Origin: Myxococcales bacterium
GTDB lineage: Bacteria; Myxococcota; Myxococcia; Myxococcales; Myxococcaceae
DNA length: 35,667 nt
Direction of reading: 5' to 3'
Assembly (NCBI GenBank): GCA_003153055.1
Contig: PMBV01000113.1
Coordinates: forward strand, 1 to 35,667
Part shown: piece after piece, positions 30,842 to 35,667 of the stretch
Layout: each line of letters starts with the position of its first letter
Position numbering within the stretch: position 1 is the stretch's first letter
Position numbers and translations under genes: made by a program
Notes under the pieces: generated by a model
Databases searched by the model: none
Told to the model about the DNA's origin: nothing
Seen by the model: the letters and a program-made list of their open reading frames with translations, nothing else

Positions 30842-31917
30842 CGCGGGGGCTCGACGCGCTGCTCAGCGGGGGCGTGGCCGACGGAGTGTTCCCCCTCGCC
30901 AGAGCCGAGGTCTTCTTCGAGGGGCGGCACGTCTTCTCGGGAGGCAACGCGCCTCCTCACACGGTGTTCGACCTCGCGTCCCTCACCAAGGTGCTGGTCA
31001 CCACGGCGCTGGTCCTCGAGACCGGGCTGCCCCTCGACGCTCCAGTGCGCCGCTGGTTCGGCGACGCTTCGGTCGACGCCACCCTCGACGATCTCCTCTT
31101 CCATCGCAGCGGGCTGCCGGCGTTCCGCCCCTTCTTCGCCTCGGTGATGGAGGCGCGGCCATTGCTTTTCCAGGACGATTGCCCAGCCAGTCAGCGGAGG
31201 CTCGCCCGTGACGAGCTCCTGGCCGAGGTCCTTCGGGCCAAGGCGCAGCAGCCTCGAGGCGAGCAGGCGGTCTACAGCGATCTCGGCTTCATCATGCTCG
31301 GCGCGGTGCTCGAGGCCGCTCAGCAGAGCCCGCTCGATGAGCTGTTCACCCGCCGCATCGCCGCGCCCTTGGGCCTCTCGGCGCGCTACCGGCGGCTGAG
31401 CCACCCAGGCGCCATGCCCTCGGCGCTCGCCGAGACGGGCGCGACCAGACCCCGCGAGCCCGCCTTGGGCCAGGAGGGCTTGTGGAGCGTGGTTCCCCGC
31501 GCAGGGAAGAAGGGCGAGGTCGATGACGACAACGCCTGGTGTCTCGACGGCGTCTCGGGGCACGCCGGGCTGTTCGCCACCGCGGCGGACGTGGCCATTT
31601 TTGGCCAGGCGGTGCTCGAGGGGCGGTTCGGTGGCTCGAGCTTTCCCCGCGACGCGACTGTGGGCAGCACGCGGGCGCGAGGCTTCGACACGCCGTCGAG
31701 CGAGGGAGCCTCATGCGGCCAGCGCTTCGGCCGGCTGGGGCCGCGAGGGGCCATCGGCCACCTCGGCTTCACGGGGACGAGCCTGTGGTTAGACCTCGAT
31801 CGCTCGCTGGTGGTGGCGCTCCTCACCAACCGGGTGGCCCTGGGGCGGGCCAACCTTTTGATTCGTGAGTTTCGACCCAGGTTCCATGACGCGGTGCTCG
31901 ACGCCCTGGGGTTGTAG
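30838..31917 (+). CDS. Serine hydrolase, beta-lactamase / class C PBP-like
   Basis: 359 residues. Penicillin-binding-type motifs: SLTK (Ser48-Lys51) in FDLASLTKVLVTTALVLE, YSD (146-148, in place of the usual YxN) in GEQAVYSDLGFIMLG, and HLGFTGTSLW near the C-terminus in place of HxG/KTG. It has no signal peptide, so it probably acts in the cytoplasm, unlike true beta-lactamases. An amidase, esterase or D-peptidase acting on murein fragments would fit: it is translationally coupled to the LD-carboxypeptidase gene and followed by mpl after 20 bp. The exact substrate is not readable. Confidence 0.82.
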   Translation: MTRGLDALLSGGVADGVFPLARAEVFFEGRHVFSGGNAPPHTVFDLASLTKVLVTTALVLETGLPLDAPVRRWFGDASVDATLDDLLFHRSGLPAFRPFFASVMEARPLLFQDDCPASQRRLARDELLAEVLRAKAQQPRGEQAVYSDLGFIMLGAVLEAAQQSPLDELFTRRIAAPLGLSARYRRLSHPGAMPSALAETGATRPREPALGQEGLWSVVPRAGKKGEVDDDNAWCLDGVSGHAGLFATAADVAIFGQAVLEGRFGGSSFPRDATVGSTRARGFDTPSSEGASCGQRFGRLGPRGAIGHLGFTGTSLWLDLDRSLVVALLTNRVALGRANLLIREFRPRFHDAVLDALGL

Positions 31918-31937
31918 ATGAAAGAAGGGCCCCCACC

Positions 31938-33395
31938 ATGTCCGACGACACAGGCGTGACCCTCGACTCGGTGGACCCGCGGGTTCCCCGGCGTATTCAC
32001 CTCGTGGGCGTGGCTGGCACTGGCATGGGCAGCTTCGGCGGAATGCTGAAGGCCGCTGGCTACGAGGTCACCGGCAGCGACCAGAACGTCTACCCGCCGA
32101 TGTCGGACATGCTGCGCCAGTGGGGCATCGACGCGCTGTCACCCTACGCCGCGGCGAACCTCGACGTCGCCAAGCCCGATCTGGTCATCATCGGGAACGC
32201 CATTCGACGGGTGAACCCAGAGGCCACCGCGGTGCGCGAGCGGCGCATTCCCCAGATGAGCTTCCCCGCGGCGCTGGGCTCGTTCTTTCTCGAGCGCCGT
32301 CACTCGGTGGTGGTGGCCGGGACTCACGGAAAGACGACCACGAGCTCTCTGTTGGGCCACGTGCTGGCCCACGCCGGCAAGGACCCCACCTTCTTGGTGG
32401 GTGGCGTCACCCGCAACTACGCGGGGAATTTTCGTCTGGGGCAGGGCCCGCACTTCGTCGTCGAGGGCGACGAGTACGACACGGCGTACTTCGACAAGGG
32501 TCCCAAGTTTCTCCACTACCGTCCGCGGACACTGCTGCTCACCAGTGTGGAGCTCGATCACGCCGACATCTACCGAGACCTCGCGCACTATCGATCGTCC
32601 TTCGAGCGGCTCCTCGCCATCGTGCCGCCCGACGGGACGGTGGTGGTCAGCGCCAGCTGGCCCTTGGCTGTCGAGATCGCTCGCGGTGGTCGTGCCCGGG
32701 TGGTGACGTACTCGGCGAAGGAGGGCGTGGAGGCCGACTATCTGCCCCGTCACCTCGACCTGGGGCCGCACGGAGCGAGGTTTCAGGTGCGCGAGCGGGG
32801 CGTCGATGGCGCCACGGTGGTGCTCCCCATGGCGGGCGCCCACAACGTCGAGAATGGGCTGGGCGTCTTCGCGGCAGCCCGCGCGCTGGGCCTGACCGAG
32901 GCGGAGATCGCCGCGGGCCTCGAGTCCTTCGAGGGCGTCAAGCGCCGCCAAGAGCCTCGCGGCGAAGTGGGCGGGGTCCTGGTCATCGACGACTTCGCGC
33001 ACCACCCGACGGCGGTGCGGGAGACCATCGCCGCCGTGGCGAGCCGCTACCCAGGTCGCCGGCTGTGGGCCATCTTCGAGCCGCGCTCCAACACCAGCCG
33101 GCGCAACATTCACCAGGCGGAGTACGGCAGCGCGCTGGCTGGGGCGGCGAGGGTGTCGATCAAGGTGCCCGAGCCGCACGACCAGATTCCCCGGGGCGAG
33201 GAGCTCGACGTGCCCCGCATCGCGGCGGAGTTGAGCTTGGGTGGGCTGCCTGCGTCGGCTCCAGCCACGGTCGACGCGCTGCTCGACGAGGTGGCGGGCG
33301 AGGCGCGGTCAGGCGACGTGCTCCTGGTGATGAGCAACGGAGGCTTCGGCGGCTTCATCGACCGGCTCTTGGGGCGCCTGAGGGCTCCTCGATGA
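31938..33395 (+). CDS. mpl: UDP-MurNAc:L-Ala-gamma-D-Glu-meso-DAP ligase
   Basis: 485 residues, a Mur-ligase-type ATP-dependent enzyme. Nucleotide-binding start IHLVGVAGTGMGSFGGMLKA (21-40), P-loop GTHGKTTTSSLLGHV (128-142), EGDEYDTAYFDKGPKF typical of Mpl, HADIYRD in the central domain, and DDFAHHPTAVRETI plus the FEPRSNTSRRN segment in the C-terminal domain. Mpl reattaches the recycled tripeptide L-Ala-gamma-D-Glu-mDAP to UDP-MurNAc in the cytoplasm, sparing de novo synthesis. GAAGGG precedes the ATG. It lies 20 bp after the serine hydrolase and its TGA overlaps the next ATG (33392), so the murein recycling genes and the phosphatase form one operon. Confidence 0.92.
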   Translation: MSDDTGVTLDSVDPRVPRRIHLVGVAGTGMGSFGGMLKAAGYEVTGSDQNVYPPMSDMLRQWGIDALSPYAAANLDVAKPDLVIIGNAIRRVNPEATAVRERRIPQMSFPAALGSFFLERRHSVVVAGTHGKTTTSSLLGHVLAHAGKDPTFLVGGVTRNYAGNFRLGQGPHFVVEGDEYDTAYFDKGPKFLHYRPRTLLLTSVELDHADIYRDLAHYRSSFERLLAIVPPDGTVVVSASWPLAVEIARGGRARVVTYSAKEGVEADYLPRHLDLGPHGARFQVRERGVDGATVVLPMAGAHNVENGLGVFAAARALGLTEAEIAAGLESFEGVKRRQEPRGEVGGVLVIDDFAHHPTAVRETIAAVASRYPGRRLWAIFEPRSNTSRRNIHQAEYGSALAGAARVSIKVPEPHDQIPRGEELDVPRIAAELSLGGLPASAPATVDALLDEVAGEARSGDVLLVMSNGGFGGFIDRLLGRLRAPR

Positions 33396-34216
33396 CCAGC
33401 GGTGCCGAGGCCCGCGAGCTGCGCGATGAGGCGGTCGTCATCGCCCGCGCAGCCGGAGACATTCTCAAGGCGCGGCTGAACCTCGAGCGCTCGGTCAGCG
33501 CCAAAGACACCTCGGGGGTCGACCTGGTCACCGACGCCGATCGAGCCAGCGAGGACGCGATTCTCGAGGCGCTGGGCCGACGGTTCCCCGACCATGCGGT
33601 GCTCGCCGAAGAACGCGGTGAGGTGGGGAAGGGCACCTTTCTGTGGCTGGTCGACCCGCTGGACGGCACGGTCAACTACACGCACCGGGTTCCGCACTTC
33701 TGCGTCTCGATGGCGGTGGAGGGGCCAGGGCCTTCGGGGGCTCGTCAGCTCCTCGCTGGGGTGGTGGTGAACCCGATGCTGGGCGAGGTCTTCGCGGCCG
33801 CCGCCGGCCAGGGGGCGACGCTCAACGGCGCGCCGATTCGGGTCTCGGCGGCCAAGGGGTTGTCGAGCGCGCTGGTGTGCACCGGCTTCCCCTATTCACT
33901 GCGCGAGTCGCCCGAGGCACCACTGGCGCTGTTCAACCGGCTCGTCCCCCGTGCGCAGGGAGTGAGGCGGCTGGGCGCGGCGGCGCTCGATCTCGCGTAC
34001 CTGGCTGCGGGGCGGTTCGACGCGTTCTTCGAGTACGGGCTCAAGCCTTGGGACACGGCCGCCGGGGCGCTGCTGATTCAGGAGGCTGGTGGGGTCATCG
34101 CCCGGCTCGACGGAGGCCCGTATGATGCTCGCTCGCCCGACATCGTCGCTGCGACTCCACTGGTCGCCCCGGAGCTGATGGCCGAGTGCGCTGCCTTCGT
34201 GGCTGCGCGGTCGTGA
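33392..34216 (+). CDS. Inositol monophosphatase family protein (SuhB-like)
   Basis: 274 residues; ATG overlaps the mpl stop (ATGA). Mg-dependent phosphatase motifs: DLVTDADRASEDAIL (44-58), LAEERGE (71-77), WLVDPLDGTVNYTHRVPHFC (85-104) and the C-terminal LKPWDTAAGALLIQEAGGVI (about 214-233). All metal ligands expected for the family are there. It dephosphorylates inositol phosphate or related sugar phosphates (fructose-1,6-bisphosphate, NADP) in the cytoplasm; SuhB relatives also bind RNA polymerase. The coupling to mpl may be operon convenience. A repeat element begins within 60-100 bp of its end. Confidence 0.88.
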   Translation: MTSGAEARELRDEAVVIARAAGDILKARLNLERSVSAKDTSGVDLVTDADRASEDAILEALGRRFPDHAVLAEERGEVGKGTFLWLVDPLDGTVNYTHRVPHFCVSMAVEGPGPSGARQLLAGVVVNPMLGEVFAAAAGQGATLNGAPIRVSAAKGLSSALVCTGFPYSLRESPEAPLALFNRLVPRAQGVRRLGAAALDLAYLAAGRFDAFFEYGLKPWDTAAGALLIQEAGGVIARLDGGPYDARSPDIVAATPLVAPELMAECAAFVAARS

Positions 34217-34307
34217 CTCGTCTCAGAGGAGCAGCGCACCGGGCACGAAGGTCGTTGGGTCGAGGACCATTGCTCCGCCGGCGTCGTCGCGGCACCGGCT
34301 CTCCAGG

Positions 34308-34326
34308 TCGGCAACCAAGTTGTCGA
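34308..34326. repeat. Palindrome at left end of element B
   Basis: TCGGCAACCAAGTTGTCGA, three changes from the element A copy at 14950-14968; the core CAACCAAGTTGTC is kept. It lies about 90 bp after the phosphatase stop codon. Confidence 0.6.
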
Positions 34327-34386
34327 AAGAGGAGAGGGAGCAGCAGCACCGGGACGAGTGCTGGACCTGGCGGGGTGAAGACCGTT

Positions 34387-34473
34387 GGGCGAGCATCACC
34401 AGCCCCTCGGCCGGTCGGTCGTGGTGCAATGATGGGTCGCTTCTCCTCCGTGGTCACCTCGCTCTCGGGGTCG
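34387..34473. repeat. 88-bp repeated module, copy 2
   Basis: Begins with the same 20 bases as copy 1 at 15063 and ends CTCTCGGGGTCG. 238 bp before copy 3. Confidence 0.7.
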
Positions 34474-34625
34474 CTCAGCCCCTCCGAGGCGCTCGTGGCT
34501 CGCGGGGGTGAGGGCCAAATGGAAGAGCAGCTTCCATCACTGCCAGTTGGGCCCACCTCTTCCCGAAGAAGGAGCACGCGTCAGCTCCATCGATCCACCG
34601 CGCCATCCGGGCTGGCAGAGCCTCT

Positions 34626-34713
34626 GGGCGAGCGTCACGGGGCCCTCGGCCGATCGGTCGAGCGACGCGTGGACGCGTGGGTTCTCATCTGTGCTCACCT
34701 CGCTCTCGGGTCG
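34626..34713. repeat. 88-bp repeated module, copy 3
   Basis: Begins GGGCGAGCGTCACGGGGCCC, a diverged version of copies 1 and 2, and ends CTCACCTCGCTCTCGGGTCG. Confidence 0.65.
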
Positions 34714-34822
34714 CCCATCGCACCTCATGGTGCGCTCGCAGCTCGATGCCCGCAACGTGGCTCAATGATCTCGTCCGAGTGCTACCCGCTGACGCCACAC
34801 CAGCACTGTGCCCCCTTTTGGT

Positions 34823-34876
34823 GCGACAACTTGGTTGTCGCCAATGGGCGCATGATCGCGACAACTTTGTTGTCGC
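34823..34876. repeat. Double palindrome, right end of element B
   Basis: GCGACAACTTGGTTGTCGC (34823-34841), 16-base spacer ending CATGATC, then GCGACAACTTTGTTGTCGC (34858-34876). First palindrome identical to that at 15456-15474; spacers share AAT, GCG and TGATC at matching positions. Confidence 0.75.
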
Positions 34877-34911
34877 CCTCAAAGGAGCCGCGCCCTCGAT
34901 CGGGTCTGGGC

Positions 34912-34975
34912 GTCGAGCCGTCGAGCCGTCGAGCCGTCGAGCCGTCGAGCCGCCGAGCCGTCGAGCCGCCGAGCG
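34912..34975. repeat. Octanucleotide tandem repeat
   Basis: Eight consecutive 8-bp units of GTCGAGCC, with units 6 and 8 changed to GCCGAGC-type. Such short tandem repeats vary by slippage. No gene runs through it convincingly. Confidence 0.8.
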
Positions 34976-35097
34976 CGGCGAGCCCGTGCGGGTCAGGCGG
35001 TGCTGAACCCGGTAGGCGAGTAGGCGCGATCACGGACATCCTCGGCGGCCGCGGGGTCATCTGAGGGACGCTGCTCCAGAGGGAGGTCTCCGGAGCC

Positions 35098-35133
35098 GTC
35101 ATCACGGATGACAAACGCGTCAACAGTGATGAC
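35098..35133. repeat. 36-bp covarying hairpin, copy 2
   Basis: Arms GTCATCAC (35098-35105) and GTGATGAC (35126-35133), with an inner stem TGAC/GTCA. Same length and outer stem as copy 1 at 15260-15295; flanks (GGTCTCCG before, ACAG.GCTGG after) are also similar. Confidence 0.65.
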
Positions 35134-35360
35134 AGTGCTGGAGACCCCCACCCAGGGGAGCCACCCGGACCTCGGGGCGATACCAGTGCCGACGATTCGA
35201 GACCGAACCCCCTTCGACCTGTCGGTGGCGCCGAGGAGCTAGCAATCTTGGGCACGGGCGATCGTACCCCTCAGCCGGCACCTGCCCTCCTGGCGACGCG
35301 CCGATCGAAGTCAGCGCGGACCTCGAACTCAGCCCGGGCTCATGACCGTTTCTGCCGAAC
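35134..35360. other. Intergenic sequence without recognised gene
   Basis: I see no convincing ORF, RNA gene or further repeat copy between the hairpin and the edge ORF. Confidence 0.5.
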
Positions 35361-35667
35361 GTGCGGCGTCAGTACGACCGGGCGCGCGGGCCTCGACGCG
35401 GGCGCTTCTCCTTCGTCCCGGTCGCGGCGCTCGACGACGTCGATGGGGACGAACTCACCGCGGCGCTCCTCGCCTCGCCGTCGGGGGCCTCATGCTCGCT
35501 TCGATCGAGCGCTGAAGACGCGGCTCTCGTGCGCGGTCTACCCAGCGCCGCATCGGCTGATGACCCGAATGGCTCCCCGGTCCTCTCTTCCCGACGAGGA
35601 GGTCTCGCGTGCGACGCCTTGGTGGGGAGCGATTCGGCCAGGAGAGCGGTGTGCGTCCATGTCGATG
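35361..35667 (+). CDS. Possible partial ORF running off the window
   Basis: A frame open from a TGA at about 35343 to the window end. A GTG at 35361 could start it (VRRQYDRARGPRRGRFSFVP, then VAALDDVDGDELTAALLASP). The first ~45 residues look protein-like, the rest is Ser/Ala-rich and doubtful. No ribosome-binding site and no recognised family. In GC-rich DNA such open frames arise by chance. Confidence 0.25.
   Translation, partial: MRRQYDRARGPRRGRFSFVPVAALDDVDGDELTAALLASPSGASCSLRSSAEDAALVRGLPSAASADDPNGSPVLSSRRGGLACDALVGSDSARRAVCVHVD

Larger units (their letters stand above)
34272..34876. mobile_element. Repeat element B: second copy of the palindrome-bounded element
   Basis: About 0.6 kb, non-coding. 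The left end has one clear palindrome (34308-34326) and a degraded partner just before it; the right end has an intact pair (34823-34876) in the same orientation as the right end of element A. As in A, an A-containing purine tract lies inside each end (GAAAGAGGAGAGGG at left; CCAAAAGGGGGC read inward from the right). It contains two copies of the 88-bp module found once in A. From inner left palindrome to outer right palindrome it is 569 bp, against 560 bp in A. Confidence 0.5.

Noticed and set aside
32120..33391. N-terminal extension of the inositol-monophosphatase frame across mpl
   Set aside because: The frame is open but the translation is Arg/Gly-rich and overlaps all of mpl; the ATG at 33392 overlapping the mpl stop is the natural start.
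34537..34755. Minus-strand ORF through the repeated modules of element B
   Set aside because: Its peptide resembles frames in the other module copies only because the DNA is repeated; frames are not kept open consistently and no start signal is present.
34912..34975. CRISPR array
   Set aside because: The units are 8 bp, directly adjoining and without spacers; no cas gene is present.

Overview
The window is GC-rich (third codon positions almost all G or C), and its gene content fits a Myxococcota (myxobacterial) chromosome: ECF sigma factors paired with membrane anti-sigma factors, many lipoproteins, a DUF2169 (type VI secretion-associated) remnant, a DUF4395 protein and a transglutaminase/ATP-grasp/alpha-E operon. 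The taxonomic call is inference from gene content; no rRNA or tRNA gene was seen.

Layout. 1-410: window edge with a decayed DUF2169 gene. 408-5445 (minus): a secreted tripeptidyl-aminopeptidase-like hydrolase, then a four-gene ECF sigma / anti-sigma / envelope protein / DUF4097 lipoprotein operon. 5617-7816 (minus): a large coiled-coil, glycine-zipper protein of unfamiliar type with relaxed codon bias, preceded by a small overlapping ORF. 7955-9575 (plus): a TetR regulator with a 20-bp near-palindrome over its start codon, followed by a DUF3179 protein. 9576-10386: gene graveyard with an internally deleted 4Fe-4S (QueG/reductive-dehalogenase-like) remnant and two tiny ORFs. 10387-13183: a diheme cytochrome divergent from an ECF sigma / anti-sigma pair whose anti-sigma ends in a c-type heme motif. 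13336-14139 (minus): arginase family enzyme. 14140-15582: non-coding stretch with an AT-rich patch and repeat element A. 15583-17593 (minus): AT-hook coiled-coil protein, methyltransferase and SH3b-NlpC/P60-like lipoprotein. 17771-21520 (plus): beta-propeller-like protein, amidohydrolase lipoprotein, DUF4395-thioredoxin fusion and a small lipoprotein. 21649-29279 (plus): a tightly coupled four-gene operon for a predicted peptide-bond-forming (amidoligase) system. 29410-34216 (plus): coiled-coil lipoprotein, LD-carboxypeptidase, serine hydrolase, Mpl and an inositol-monophosphatase-family enzyme. 34217-35667: second repeat element (B), an octanucleotide tandem repeat, a covarying hairpin and a possible edge ORF.

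How the genes work together. The 21.6-29.3 kb operon carries transglutaminase-DUF2126, a circularly permuted ATP-grasp, an alpha-E protein and a second transglutaminase fused to a glutaminase-like domain that has lost its catalytic Cys; three of its four genes are joined by start/stop overlaps. The 30-33.4 kb genes fit murein peptide recycling: LD-carboxypeptidase yields the tripeptide and Mpl re-ligates it to UDP-MurNAc. The diheme cytochrome and the heme-tailed anti-sigma look like one redox-responsive unit.

The least expected items are: (1) two mosaic, non-coding elements of about 0.6 kb bounded by inverted pairs of 19-bp palindromes; (2) a 36-bp hairpin present twice with two compensatory base-pair changes; (3) the heme motif at the end of an anti-sigma factor; (4) the nucleophile-less glutaminase-transglutaminase fusion; (5) two genes with sigma70-like promoters placed so that transcription would begin at the start codon, each with a palindrome at the same point.
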